The notes: generated from the sequence alone by a model not told the origin. A stretch of 64,000 bases of DNA from Clostridium aquiflavi (GCF_031344075.1 NZ_JAVJAN010000002.1:1-64000); one strand, 5' to 3'. Shown: positions 52,281-60,902, numbered from the stretch's first letter. A program made the numbers and translations.

Positions 52281-52701
52281 ATTTAACTCCGAGGGTTATT
52301 ATGATCCAACTCCTTATGCTGCAATTACAAATATTACTAAAGGTTTAAAGGCAGAAAAAAACTCTGTCTTTAAACCTCTTGTATATATTTGCTCACCGTA
52401 TTCAGGGGATATTGAGGAAAATGTAAAAAAGGCACGTGATTTTTGTAGGTTTGTATTGGAGATGAATTGTATCCCGCTTGCTCCACATTTGCTTTTTCCT
52501 CAGTTTATGAATGATGACATTCCACAGGAGCAGGAACTAGCTATGTTTATGAATATGGTCTTACTTGGAAAATGTAATGAACTCTGGGTATTTGGTGACA
52601 TTATTTCAAATGGGATGGCACAAGAAATTGAAAAGGCAAAGAAACGGAAACAGTTAATCAGATATTTTAATGAGAAGCTGCAGGAGGTAGGGAGTTTATG
52701 A
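52267..52701 (+). CDS. DUF4406/DUF7768-like phage protein (deoxyribosyltransferase fold)
   Basis: This 144-residue protein has VYICSPYSGDIEENVKKA near 38-55, a central APHLLFPQF near 77-85 and ELWVFGDIISNGMAQEIEKA near 105-124. This is the pattern of small proteins related to nucleoside 2-deoxyribosyltransferases common in phages. The Glu near 121 in GMAQEIE is the likely catalytic residue by family analogy. It may adjust nucleotide pools or sense nucleotide ligands. It overlaps the primase-helicase gene by four bases (ATGA). Confidence 0.8.
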   Translation: MNINKFNSEGYYDPTPYAAITNITKGLKAEKNSVFKPLVYICSPYSGDIEENVKKARDFCRFVLEMNCIPLAPHLLFPQFMNDDIPQEQELAMFMNMVLLGKCNELWVFGDIISNGMAQEIEKAKKRKQLIRYFNEKLQEVGSL

Positions 52702-55061
52702 AAATTGCAGTTGGCAATAGCCGTATGGATAAAAAGTGGAAAAACACAGATATTTCATGGGAAGATTTTTGCTCCCGTGTAAAGACTACTCAAAAAACAA
52801 CAGAAACCATAGAAGAATACCGCAAACTAAAAAGGGGACAGCAGGATGATATTAAAGATGTGGGTGGATTTGTGGGCGGCTATTTAAGGGAGGGCAGACG
52901 TAAGAAAGGGCATGTGCTTTGCCGTTCTATTTTAACATTAGATATGGATTATGCAGCAGCCGATATATGGGAGGAGATTACAATGATTTTTGATTTTAAA
53001 TGCTGTATGTATTCAACCCATAAACATACACTAGAAAATCCAAGATTCCGTTTAATCATTCCACTTGCCCGTGAAATTAGTGAAGAAGAGTATGCAGCTG
53101 CTGCTCGTATGATAGCAAAAGAAATAGGCATTGACCTTTTTGATGATACAACCTATGAGGCAGAACGCCTTATGTACTGGCCTTCAACGTCTTCAAATGG
53201 TGTATTTGTATATAAAGAAAATGATGGGGCATTACTTGATCCAGATTTATATCTTGCCAAATATGATGATTGGCACGATACCACTACTTGGCCAGTATCT
53301 TCACGCCAATCTGAAATTATTAAAAGAAGTTTAAAAGAACAAGCAGATCCTCTTTTAAAGGAGGGTGTAGTAGGAACATTCTGCCGTACTTATTCAATTC
53401 GTGATGTAATTGAAAAATTCTTAAATGATGTTTATAAACCATCTGCAGTTGAAGGCCGCTATGATTATATTCCTGCTGACAGCAGTGCTGGTGTAATTAT
53501 TTATGATGATAAATTTGCATACAGCCATCATGCTACAGACCCTGCAAGTGGTCTGCTTCTAAATGCATTTGACCTTGTACGTATCCATAAATTTGGTTCT
53601 CTCGATGATAAGGCGGCTGTAAATACAGCTGCAGGTAAACTGCCGTCTTATGTGGCAATGTGTGATTTTGCAATTAAAGATACTGCAGTAAAAGCAGAAT
53701 TTGCAAAAGAGAGACAAGCACAGGCAGAAGATGAATTTTCAGAGGATGATTGGCAGACTGCTTTAGAACTTGATAAGCAAGGTAAAGTAAAGGACACTCT
53801 GGATAATATTGTGCTGATTTTGCGTAATGATGACAGGTTAAAGTCACTTGCTTTTAACTGCCATCGTGATGGTATAGATGCCAAAGGCGGGTTGCCTTGG
53901 AAGCAAATTAAGTACGGCTGGAATGATTCAGATAACTCATCTTTAAAGGTGTATCTAAGCAGTAAATATGGAATTTATGCTCCTGCTAAAACAAAAGATG
54001 CTGTGCTGGCAGTAGCTGCGGAAAGAGCTTATCATCCCATCAGGGAGTATCTTGATAATTTGCCCAAATGGGATGGTGTGGCCCGTGTAGAAAATCTTCT
54101 GATAGATTATTTTGGAGCAGCTGACAGCACATATACAAAAGCAGTGATTAGAAAAACAATGGTGGCGGCAGTTGCACGCATATATCAACCAGGAACAAAA
54201 TTTGACAGCGTACTTATCTTAAATGGGCCACAAGGTATTGGTAAATCTACATTCTTCGCAAAACTAGCCGGAGAATGGTTTTCAGATAGCTTAACCATTA
54301 CAGATATGAAAGATAAGGCAGGTCCAGAAAAGCTTCAGGGGTATTGGATGCTTGAGCTTGGTGAACTCGCTGGAATGCGTAAGACAGATGTTGAAATTGT
54401 TAAATCTTTTATTTCAAGAGTAGATGATAAATATAGGGCAAGCTATGGGGTAAATGTAGAAAATCACCCCAGACAGTGCGTTATTGTTGGTTCTACTAAT
54501 GCTGAGAATGGATTTTTACGAGATATTTCAGGCAACCGCAGATTTTGGCCGGTGCGTATCAATGGTAATTCTGATAAAAAGTCATGGCAAATTACTACTG
54601 AAGAAGTGCAGCAGATTTGGGCAGAGGCTATTTATCTATATAAACAAGGCGAAAAACTCTATCTAGAAGGTGATGATGCTGTTCTTGCCAGTGGTGAACA
54701 GGCTGATGCCATGGAAACTGACGAGCGCGAAGGCTTGGTGCGTACTTATCTTGATATTCTTTTACCAGAGGATTGGGGCACAATGTCTTTATACGAACGT
54801 AGAAATTTCCTTGGAGGCAGCGAATTTGGCGGCGGCACTCGTGTAGGTACTGTAAAACGAAATCTTGTCTGCAACATGGAAATTTGGTGTGAGTGTTTTT
54901 GCAAAGATGCATCTTCTATGAAAACAGCAGATTCTTATGCTATTGGAGCCATTATGAGAAAAATCAGTGATTGGAGCAAGTACTGTGGGAACAAAAACGG
55001 AACAAGCAATTTTCCTATCTATGGAAAGCAGCGTGCTTATTCCAGAGTAAAGGAACGTTAG
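52698..55061 (+). CDS. VapE-family phage primase-helicase
   Basis: This 787-residue protein has an N-terminal primase-like part (about 45-190, with RSILTLDMDY and CCMYSTHKHT...RLIIPL, resembling prim-pol/RepB folds). A C-terminal SF3-type helicase follows with Walker A GPQGIGKST near 509-517 and the conserved GSTNAENGFLRDISGNRRFW near 598-617. Virulence-associated E proteins are replication initiators/helicases in phages and satellite islands, despite the name. It is the central replication gene together with the family A polymerase. Confidence 0.92.
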   Translation: MKIAVGNSRMDKKWKNTDISWEDFCSRVKTTQKTTETIEEYRKLKRGQQDDIKDVGGFVGGYLREGRRKKGHVLCRSILTLDMDYAAADIWEEITMIFDFKCCMYSTHKHTLENPRFRLIIPLAREISEEEYAAAARMIAKEIGIDLFDDTTYEAERLMYWPSTSSNGVFVYKENDGALLDPDLYLAKYDDWHDTTTWPVSSRQSEIIKRSLKEQADPLLKEGVVGTFCRTYSIRDVIEKFLNDVYKPSAVEGRYDYIPADSSAGVIIYDDKFAYSHHATDPASGLLLNAFDLVRIHKFGSLDDKAAVNTAAGKLPSYVAMCDFAIKDTAVKAEFAKERQAQAEDEFSEDDWQTALELDKQGKVKDTLDNIVLILRNDDRLKSLAFNCHRDGIDAKGGLPWKQIKYGWNDSDNSSLKVYLSSKYGIYAPAKTKDAVLAVAAERAYHPIREYLDNLPKWDGVARVENLLIDYFGAADSTYTKAVIRKTMVAAVARIYQPGTKFDSVLILNGPQGIGKSTFFAKLAGEWFSDSLTITDMKDKAGPEKLQGYWMLELGELAGMRKTDVEIVKSFISRVDDKYRASYGVNVENHPRQCVIVGSTNAENGFLRDISGNRRFWPVRINGNSDKKSWQITTEEVQQIWAEAIYLYKQGEKLYLEGDDAVLASGEQADAMETDEREGLVRTYLDILLPEDWGTMSLYERRNFLGGSEFGGGTRVGTVKRNLVCNMEIWCECFCKDASSMKTADSYAIGAIMRKISDWSKYCGNKNGTSNFPIYGKQRAYSRVKER

Positions 55062-55281
55062 CAGGGCTGTACTATACTCTGTTTCTAAATTGGTTCACTT
55101 AAAAAAGCTAGTGGATTAAAGAAAAATAAGTTATTTGGAATAGGTGGAACAAGTTAAAGTCTATATAAACAAAAAATAATAAAAAAGAAAAAGTGAGTGT
55201 GTGCAGGTGTATGTATGTGCGCGTATAGGAAATTAGTTCAAATTTGTTTTCTTGTTCTAATTTAAAAATTGGGAGGTATTT

Positions 55282-55563
55282 ATGCTTGAAAAATATATTG
55301 AAAATAAACTTGTAACAGCAGTAAAAATGATGGGCGGCATTTGTCCTAAGTTTGTATCACCCGGATTTGATGGAGTGCCAGACCGGCTAGTGCTTTTACC
55401 ACATGGCAAGTTCGCCTTTGTTGAATTAAAGGCAAAAGGTAAGAAAATGAGACCACTGCAAGTAAATAGAAAAATGCAGCTGGAGCAGTTAGGCTTTTTG
55501 GTTTACTGTATAGATGATTCAGGTAAGATTGGGGGGATCTTAAGTGAAATACAATCCTCATGA
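55282..55563 (+). CDS. VRR-NUC domain nuclease
   Basis: This 93-residue stand-alone VRR-NUC protein has the PD-(D/E)XK-type active site spread over GVPDRLVLLP near 32-41 and FVELKAKGK near 46-54. The family (DUF3310-like neighbours, FAN1 relatives) resolves or cleaves branched DNA; phage versions may act in recombination or replication. GGGAGGTATTT precedes the ATG, after a 220-base gap with a GT-rich run. It overlaps the helicase gene by 20 bases, so the two are coupled and probably act together. Confidence 0.88.
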   Translation: MLEKYIENKLVTAVKMMGGICPKFVSPGFDGVPDRLVLLPHGKFAFVELKAKGKKMRPLQVNRKMQLEQLGFLVYCIDDSGKIGGILSEIQSS

Positions 55564-56905
55564 CTATCAAAACTTTGTAACTAATTTCATATTAAAAAAT
55601 CCTATCTCAGCAGTATTACTGGATATGGGTCTTGGCAAGAGTGTAATAACGCTTACTGCCATATTTGACCTCTGCCTTGACAGCTTTGAAATTTCAAAAG
55701 TTTTAGTTATTGCACCACTTAGAGTGTCTAGAGATACATGGCCTTTAGAAATAAAAAAATGGGATCATCTTAAAGGACTTACTTATTCAGTAGCTGTAGG
55801 CAGTGAAACACAAAGAAAATCAGCACTTATGCAAAAGGTAAATATTTATCTTATCAATCGTGAAAATGTGGACTGGCTGATAAATGAAAGTGGCATTCCA
55901 TTTGACTATGACATGGTGGTAATAGATGAGTTGTCATCCTTTAAATCTTATAGTGCTAAGAGATTTAAAAGCCTATTAAAAGTAAGACCTAAAGTAAAAC
56001 GTATTGTGGGACTTACAGGAACTCCAAGCAGTAACGGCTTGATGGATTTATGGGCAGAGTTTAGACTTCTTGATATGGGCAAAAGACTGGGAAAATTTAT
56101 AACTCATTACCGTAATAACTTCTTTGACCCTGATAAAAGAAATCAGCAGATGGTATTTAGTTATAAACCAAAAGCTGGTGCAGAAGATGCAATTTATCGT
56201 CTTATTTCGGATATTACCATTTCTATGAAAAGCACAGATTATTTGAAAATGCCGGAATGTGTTATAAATGAGGTTGTTGTAACTCTTTCAGAAAAAGAAC
56301 GCAAAGCTTATGATGGCATGAAGCAAGATTTGGTTTTATCCCTCAAAGGCGAAGAAATAGATGCTGTAAATGCAGCAGCTTTATCAAATAAACTTTGTCA
56401 GATGGCAAATGGTGCTGTGTATGGTGAGGACAAGCGAGTGTTTACGATACATGATAAAAAACTTGATGCGCTGGAAGATTTAATTGAATCAGCAAATGGA
56501 AAGCCGGTGCTTGTGGCTTATTGGTTCAATCATGATTTAGAAAGAATTAAAAAGAGATTTAAGGTTCGTGAAATAAAAACTTCAAAAGACATTAAGGATT
56601 GGAATAATGGTGAAATAGAAGCAGCAGTAATTCATCCAGCATCAGCAGGACATGGACTAAACCTTCAGGCAGGAGGTTCAACTCTTATATGGTTTGGGCT
56701 TACCTGGAGCTTAGAGCTCTATCAGCAGACCAATGCAAGATTGTGGAGACAAGGACAAAATGAAACAGTTGTTATCCACCATATTATTACTAAAGGGACT
56801 ATTGATGAGGATATAATGAGAGCTTTAAAACGAAAAGAAAAAGTACAGTCAGATTTAATAGCTGCAGTAAAGGCTAAGTTAAAGGAGGGCAAAACTTATG
56901 AATAA
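55544..56905 (+). CDS. SNF2-type DEAD/DEAH helicase of phage replication module
   Basis: This 453-residue protein has an SF2 helicase core: Walker A LDMGLGKS near 25-32, motif II VVIDELSSFK near 125-134, LTGTPSSNGLMDLW near 163-176, and C-terminal motifs V-VI with GHGLNLQAGG near 367-376 and NARLWRQGQNE near 397-407. It starts at GTG, in frame after GGGGGATCTTAA. Such helicases follow VRR-NUC in many Firmicute phages. It probably remodels DNA forks or nucleoprotein. Confidence 0.9.
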   Translation: MKYNPHDYQNFVTNFILKNPISAVLLDMGLGKSVITLTAIFDLCLDSFEISKVLVIAPLRVSRDTWPLEIKKWDHLKGLTYSVAVGSETQRKSALMQKVNIYLINRENVDWLINESGIPFDYDMVVIDELSSFKSYSAKRFKSLLKVRPKVKRIVGLTGTPSSNGLMDLWAEFRLLDMGKRLGKFITHYRNNFFDPDKRNQQMVFSYKPKAGAEDAIYRLISDITISMKSTDYLKMPECVINEVVVTLSEKERKAYDGMKQDLVLSLKGEEIDAVNAAALSNKLCQMANGAVYGEDKRVFTIHDKKLDALEDLIESANGKPVLVAYWFNHDLERIKKRFKVREIKTSKDIKDWNNGEIEAAVIHPASAGHGLNLQAGGSTLIWFGLTWSLELYQQTNARLWRQGQNETVVIHHIITKGTIDEDIMRALKRKEKVQSDLIAAVKAKLKEGKTYE

Positions 56906-57119
56906 AAATTGCTTTGCAAATAAAAACAATAGGTGTAAAATCCTTAACAGTATACAGTGCTCTAAAACTACTTGTTCATTCTTCAAAACTGAAGAGGAGC
57001 AAGAGGAAAGCATTAATAGAGCAAATGCTCGTATTGCTTCACTAGATAAGGCAATTCAAAAAAGTATTGCTGATACTTACTATAATGGCAAAATGCCTTG
57101 GCTAGAGGGGGACAAGTAA
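56898..57119 (+). CDS. Small Cys-containing phage protein, 73 residues
   Basis: The N-terminal half contains four cysteines in KNCFANKNNRCKILNSIQC and CSFF, a plausible small zinc-binding module, followed by a helical C-terminal half (EEEQEESINRANARIASLDK). No family is recognised beyond frequent occurrence after the SNF2 helicase in clostridial prophages. AAAGGAGGGCAAAACTT precedes the ATG inside the helicase gene. It ends one base before DUF1492. Confidence 0.7.
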   Translation: MNKNCFANKNNRCKILNSIQCSKTTCSFFKTEEEQEESINRANARIASLDKAIQKSIADTYYNGKMPWLEGDK

Positions 57120-57120
57120 T

Positions 57121-57549
57121 ATGACAGCGAAACAATATTTATCACAGGCATATAGAATTGACCAAAGGATAAACAGTAAACTTGAGCAGATAGTATCCTT
57201 AAGGGCATTAGCTGCAAAAGCTACATCCACATTAAGTGATACACCGCCTAGTGGAACACGTAATGTGCATTCTATGGAGGACACAATAGCTAAAATGGTG
57301 GATCTGGAAAATGAAATAAATGCGGATATAGACACATTAGTTGATTTAAAAAGGGAATTCGTATTTATTATAAAAAAGATTAGCAACCCTGAATACCAAA
57401 TATTGCTGGAGCTTAGATATCTTTGCTTTAAGACCTGGGAACAGATAGCAGTAGAGATGGGGTATGACTTACGTTATATTCATAAACTTCATGGAAAAGC
57501 ATTAGAAAATTGTGAGATGAATTTAAAAGAGGACACTAAAAGACACTGA
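57121..57549 (+). CDS. DUF1492 phage protein (sigma-region-4-like regulator)
   Basis: This 142-residue protein begins with a helical part (MTAKQYLSQAYRIDQRINSK) and ends in a helix-turn-helix-like region (about 95-135: LELRYLCFKTWEQIAVEMGYD...HKLHGKAL), similar to sigma region 4 and ArpU/RinA-type late regulators. It is a plausible activator of late (packaging and structural) genes, which is consistent with its place at the end of the replication module. GAGGGGGACAAGTAAT precedes the ATG. A terminator follows. Confidence 0.85.
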   Translation: MTAKQYLSQAYRIDQRINSKLEQIVSLRALAAKATSTLSDTPPSGTRNVHSMEDTIAKMVDLENEINADIDTLVDLKREFVFIIKKISNPEYQILLELRYLCFKTWEQIAVEMGYDLRYIHKLHGKALENCEMNLKEDTKRH

Positions 57550-57602
57550 AAGACACCTTAGAAAAATGATAAAGTTATAATAGAAAAGTAGAAAGAAAAT
57601 GC

Positions 57603-57636
57603 AAAAAGTCATCGCAGACAAACTGTGGTGACTTTT
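57603..57636 (+). terminator. Rho-independent terminator before HNH gene
   Basis: AAAAAGTCATCGCAG pairs along 15 positions (two G-U wobbles) with CTGTGGTGACTTTTT around loop ACAAA, followed by ATTTT. It ends the early operon; HNH starts 28 bases later, so late transcription must restart or read through. Confidence 0.85.
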
Positions 57637-57663
57637 TATTTTGATAAAAACGAGGTGAATCAA

Positions 57664-58041
57664 TTGCCAAGAAAACCAGCTAGACCTTGCAGTTATCCAG
57701 GATGCCCTGAACTTACAAGTGAAAGATACTGCAGTAAGCATCAAAAAGAAATTGATAGCAGATATGACAAGACAAGCAGACCTTTTAAGAAACTCTACAA
57801 CAGCAGGTGGAGAAAGATTAGAAAACAATTTTTAAAAGAGCATCCTCTCTGTGAAGAATGTAAGAAACAAGGAGTAATTACTGCCGCAGAAGTAGTTGAT
57901 CATGTTATACCTCACAAAGGTAATGAGAAACTTTTCTGGGATGAGAGCAACTGGCAGTCTTTATGCAAGCATCATCATGATGTTAAGACTGCAAAGGAAG
58001 ATGGTAGGTTTGGAAATAAGAATGAAGTTTATTCTTATTAA
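57664..58041 (+). CDS. HNH endonuclease of the packaging module
   Basis: This 125-residue protein starts at TTG behind CGAGGTGAATCAA. It has N-terminal cysteines (CSYPGC, CSKH), a second CEEC near 69-72, and the HNH core with VVDHVIPHKG near 84-93 and NWQSLCKHHHDVK near 102-114. HNH proteins next to terminase genes are needed for cohesive-end cleavage in HK97-type phages. The terminase genes are 4 kb away here because other genes lie between. An earlier in-frame start at 57625 lies in the terminator and is rejected. Confidence 0.9.
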   Translation: MPRKPARPCSYPGCPELTSERYCSKHQKEIDSRYDKTSRPFKKLYNSRWRKIRKQFLKEHPLCEECKKQGVITAAEVVDHVIPHKGNEKLFWDESNWQSLCKHHHDVKTAKEDGRFGNKNEVYSY

Positions 58042-58084
58042 GTTATCAACAGAAACTTGTAAATAACCTGTTGGCAACTTGTTG

Positions 58085-58195
58085 ATAATTTTTTTGAAGA
58101 GGTAGGGGGTATAATTTCCTCTGGAGTTGTACCGGAAAGGCCGGGTGGCCCCCTTTGTGTAAAAAACCGCAAAATTGCAGAGGGGGGTATAATCT
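58085..58195. other. GC-rich intergenic block, candidate cos/pac site
   Basis: Between HNH and the methyltransferase an unusually GC-rich block contains GGCCGGGTGGCC near 58139 and two exact copies of GGGGGTATAAT (58104-58114 and 58183-58193), 79 bases apart. Firmicute siphophages commonly place cos between or beside HNH and small terminase. After it, CACCTTAA/TTAAGGTG arms at 58250-58257 and 58280-58287 make a weak terminator-like hairpin. Confidence 0.4.
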
Positions 58196-58318
58196 AAAAA
58201 TCAAATATGAAAAGTGCTGAATTTTAAAGGAATTACAGAAAGTTTTTCACCTTAAGAAGTTAAATGAAAAATATACTTTTTAAGGTGTTTTCTATTTGCT
58301 TTTAAGGAAGGTGATAAT

Positions 58319-59563
58319 TTGGAGATTCAAAAGGTATCTGTTGAAAAACTTAATCCAGCTAAATATAATCCAAGAAAAGATTTAAAGCCGGGAGATCCTG
58401 AATATGAAAAACTTAAAAGATCAATTGAAACCTTTGGATATGTAGAACCTGTAATTTGGAATAAGAAAACAGGAAATATTGTGGGAGGACATCAAAGATT
58501 TAAAGTTTTAAAACAGGAAGGCGCAAAGGAAATTGAATGCGTAGTCGTTTATATAAGTTCAGATGAGGAGAAGGCATTGAATGTAGCTCTTAATAAAGTA
58601 AGTGGAGAATGGGATATGCCAAAGTTAGCTGATATTTTAGATGAACTTGATAAATCTATGTTTGATATCTCTCTTACAGGATTTGATGCCGCAGAGATAG
58701 AAGATTTATTTTCTAAAGTTCATGATAAAGATGTTAGTGACGATAACTTTGATGCAGATAAAGCTCTTGAAGAAATAGAAGAATCTATAACAAGAGCAGG
58801 TGATCTGTGGGTATTAGGAAAACATAGGTTAATATGTGGCGACAGCACTAAAACCTCTGATGTTGAAAAGCTTATGAATGGAAAGAAAGCTAATTTATGT
58901 GTTACCGATCCGCCTTACAACGTTAATTATTCAGCAGGAAAAGAAAATGAAAGAGTTATAAAAAATGACAGCATGGATGATAAGAGTTTTCATGAATTTT
59001 TATTGGCTGCTTTTAAAAATATCTACTCAGTATTGGATGATGGTGCAGGAGCGTATATTTTCCATGCGGACACAGAAGGATTGAACTTTAGAAAGGCTTT
59101 TAGAGAAGCTGGATTTCATCTTTCAAGTGTATGTGTTTGGGTAAAGCAGTCATTGGTTTTAGGAAGAAGTGATTATCAATTCCAGCATGAGCCTGTACTT
59201 TATGGATGGAAACCAACAGGGAAGCATAGATGGTATTCAGATAGAAAACAGACAACTGTATGGAATTTTGATAGACCAAGCAAAAGTCCGGATCATCCAA
59301 CAATGAAGCCGGTACCATTAATAGCATACCCAATTAAGAATAGCAGCATGACAAACTGTATAGTATTTGAACCTTTTGCAGGAAGTGGTTCTACATTAAT
59401 TGCTTGTGAGCAGACGGAAAGAATATGTTATGCAGTAGAGCTTGATGAAAAATATTGTGATGTTATTGTAAAAAGATATATAGAAACTGCTGGAGATGAA
59501 GGAGTTTTTCTAATTAGAGATGGCAAAAAGATAGAATATAAAAATGTACTTAAAGTTGAATAA
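58319..59563 (+). CDS. ParB-like domain fused to DNA adenine/N4-cytosine methyltransferase
   Basis: This 414-residue protein starts at TTG behind AAGGAAGGTGATAAT. Residues 1-100 are a ParB/sulfiredoxin-like domain (LNPAKYNPRKDL, GHQRFKVLKQEGA). Residues 155-405 are an N6/N4 amino-methyltransferase with catalytic DPPYNVNY near 197-204 preceding the SAM motif FEPFAGSGST near 351-360, the beta-class order. Such orphan phage methylases lack a partner nuclease and probably protect phage DNA from host restriction. ParB-like domains have CTPase or DNA-binding roles; which applies here is unknown. Confidence 0.92.
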   Translation: MEIQKVSVEKLNPAKYNPRKDLKPGDPEYEKLKRSIETFGYVEPVIWNKKTGNIVGGHQRFKVLKQEGAKEIECVVVYISSDEEKALNVALNKVSGEWDMPKLADILDELDKSMFDISLTGFDAAEIEDLFSKVHDKDVSDDNFDADKALEEIEESITRAGDLWVLGKHRLICGDSTKTSDVEKLMNGKKANLCVTDPPYNVNYSAGKENERVIKNDSMDDKSFHEFLLAAFKNIYSVLDDGAGAYIFHADTEGLNFRKAFREAGFHLSSVCVWVKQSLVLGRSDYQFQHEPVLYGWKPTGKHRWYSDRKQTTVWNFDRPSKSPDHPTMKPVPLIAYPIKNSSMTNCIVFEPFAGSGSTLIACEQTERICYAVELDEKYCDVIVKRYIETAGDEGVFLIRDGKKIEYKNVLKVE

Positions 59564-59579
59564 AACCCTTGCTATTACT

Positions 59580-59616
59580 GTGTTTTAGAGTGATATATAG
59601 TATAACAAAAAAGCAC
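59580..59616 (+). promoter_or_regulatory. Repeated hairpin leader, copy 1
   Basis: GTGTTTTAGAGTGATATATA and AAAAAAGCAC form an inverted repeat (GTGTTTT with AAAAGCAC through one G-U pair) ahead of GGAGGG. A second copy at 60132-60168 reads GTGCTTT with AAAGCAC, fully paired. Confidence 0.5.
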
Positions 59617-59631
59617 ATGGAGGGAAAGAAA

Positions 59632-59943
59632 ATGAGAGCATTATTTGGAAGAAAGGTTTTAAATTTAAAGGAACTTGAGGAATTTACAAAAGAAGCTAAA
59701 AAAGATGGAATGAAAGGAACAGCTTATGAAGTTGTAAAAGAAATAGAATTAAGTGATAATGAATTTGAACAGTTTGCAAAGGAACTTTGGAAGGATCAGA
59801 CATGGATATCAGAAGAAGATGGGGGCTGCAACGAAAAAGGTGAGTTGAGATGCATAAGAGTAAAAAATATAAAAACAAATAAAATCATTTTGGTAGATTC
59901 AGAAGGATATACATACCCAAGATATACAGCCCTAGAAAAATAA
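59632..59943 (+). CDS. Phage protein of unknown function, 103 residues
   Basis: I recognise no characterised family; similar proteins appear in clostridial prophages near terminase genes. The sequence is mixed alpha/beta: MRALFGRKVLNLKELEEFTK at the N-terminus, then a small C-terminal part with GGCNEKGELRCIRVKN near 67-82. The ATG at 59632 follows GGAGGGAAAGAAA; a longer in-frame reading from 59569 would cross the hairpin leader. A terminator follows at once. Confidence 0.7.
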   Translation: MRALFGRKVLNLKELEEFTKEAKKDGMKGTAYEVVKEIELSDNEFEQFAKELWKDQTWISEEDGGCNEKGELRCIRVKNIKTNKIILVDSEGYTYPRYTALEK

Positions 59944-59965
59944 AAAGCCTGCAGGGGCTTTTTTT
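59942..59965. terminator. Short terminator between convergent genes
   Basis: AAAAAGCC pairs with GGCTTTTT around six bases and continues in Ts. The A-run on the other side would let it work for the minus-strand peptide gene as well. Confidence 0.7.
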
Positions 59966-60056
59966 AGTTGATAAATTTAACTGCTGCTAATGTAAAAATT
60001 ATAATTGCTGAAATAGTTACAAGAGTATCTATTCTTATAAAACTTGATTTTTTCAT
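59964..60056 (-). CDS. Tiny single-helix membrane peptide, 30 residues (toxin-like candidate)
   Basis: A minus-strand frame encodes MKKSSFIRIDTLVTISAIII followed by FTLAAVKFIN: a basic start and one membrane helix. AAGGCGGTGATATCA gives a near-perfect ribosome binding site six bases before the ATG at 60056. It is the only minus-strand gene in the phage module and faces + transcription from the previous gene. Type I toxins of Firmicute phages look like this, but no antisense RNA is visible here and I cannot confirm expression. Confidence 0.45.
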   Translation of the reverse strand: MKKSSFIRIDTLVTISAIIIFTLAAVKFIN

Positions 60057-60131
60057 TGATATCACCGCCTTGGTACTCATATTAGCCTTTATTTAAAGAA
60101 AATAAACCTTCATAAATAACTTGATATATCC

Positions 60132-60168
60132 GTGCTTTAGAGTGATATATGTAATAACAAAAAAGCAC
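60132..60168 (+). promoter_or_regulatory. Repeated hairpin leader, copy 2
   Basis: GTGCTTTAGAGTGATATATG followed by AATAACAAAAAAGCAC repeats the layout at 59580-59616, with seven-base arms GTGCTTT/AAAGCAC, and precedes AGGAGG. Most changes between the two copies keep pairing. Confidence 0.5.
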
Positions 60169-60182
60169 AGGAGGTAATTGAT

Positions 60183-60902
60183 TTGGATAGAAAAGAAACT
60201 GTAAAAATATTAGGTGAGCGTTTTGGGGTGAGACCAGAATATATGGGAGTACCAAGCTTTGCTTACCAAATACAAACATCAGGAGGAATTATAACTATCG
60301 ATAGAGATGGTAAAATTAAAAACTCAAAAGGTGTTGAAGTAGAACTTCAGGAATTGTTAAATAATTTTCAAGAAGAAAGTGTAAAAGCAGAGACTGAGCA
60401 TTCAGAAATTATATTCTCAATGGCTGGGCATACAGGGATCACCTTAAGAAATCTAATAAATATGATAAGCAGTAAGCAGACTCTTATAAAAAAGGCACTA
60501 GGCATTGAAACAGAAATTGTCACAAAAGAATTTGTGGAAGGTATAAATAACATAAGGATTGCGAGCATTGAAGATTTTAAAACAGCAGCTTTAGAAATTG
60601 GAGTAGAAAAGTGTCCGGGCATTAGTTTCGATTTTGAAAAGAAAACTTTAGAATTTAAATTTATAAAAGGTTTTGAAAATGCTGAAATTGCTGACCAATT
60701 TGCTGGGGCACTTAATGAAAGCTCAAAGAAGTTTAAACATTCTTCTCCAAAGGAAAGGCAAACGGATAATGAAAAATACACCTTCAGAACCTGGCTTTTA
60801 AGGCTTGGATTTATAGGAAATGAATATAAAAATGCAAGAAGTGAGTTACTTAGTAAGCTAGATGGTAATAGTGCTTTTAGAAAAGGAAAATCAGAAAAAT
60901 AA
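60183..60902 (+). CDS. Clostridial prophage protein, 239 residues, unknown function
   Basis: This protein starts at TTG behind CACAGGAGGTAATTGA. The N-terminus (ETVKILGERFGVRPEYMGVP, then FAYQIQTSGGIITIDRDGKI) resembles proteins in clostridial prophages often called virulence-related without experimental support. The C-terminal part has FRTWLLRLGFIGNEYKNARS near 199-218. No enzymatic motif is visible. It is preceded by a hairpin leader and followed by a gap with a new promoter. I would treat it as unknown. Confidence 0.75.
   Translation: MDRKETVKILGERFGVRPEYMGVPSFAYQIQTSGGIITIDRDGKIKNSKGVEVELQELLNNFQEESVKAETEHSEIIFSMAGHTGITLRNLINMISSKQTLIKKALGIETEIVTKEFVEGINNIRIASIEDFKTAALEIGVEKCPGISFDFEKKTLEFKFIKGFENAEIADQFAGALNESSKKFKHSSPKERQTDNEKYTFRTWLLRLGFIGNEYKNARSELLSKLDGNSAFRKGKSEK

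Noticed and set aside
55180..55240. GT-rich run as a replication origin
   Set aside because: There are no iterons or DnaA boxes, only a short low-complexity GTGTGTG/GTATGTATGTG stretch in a 220-base gap; not enough to call an origin.
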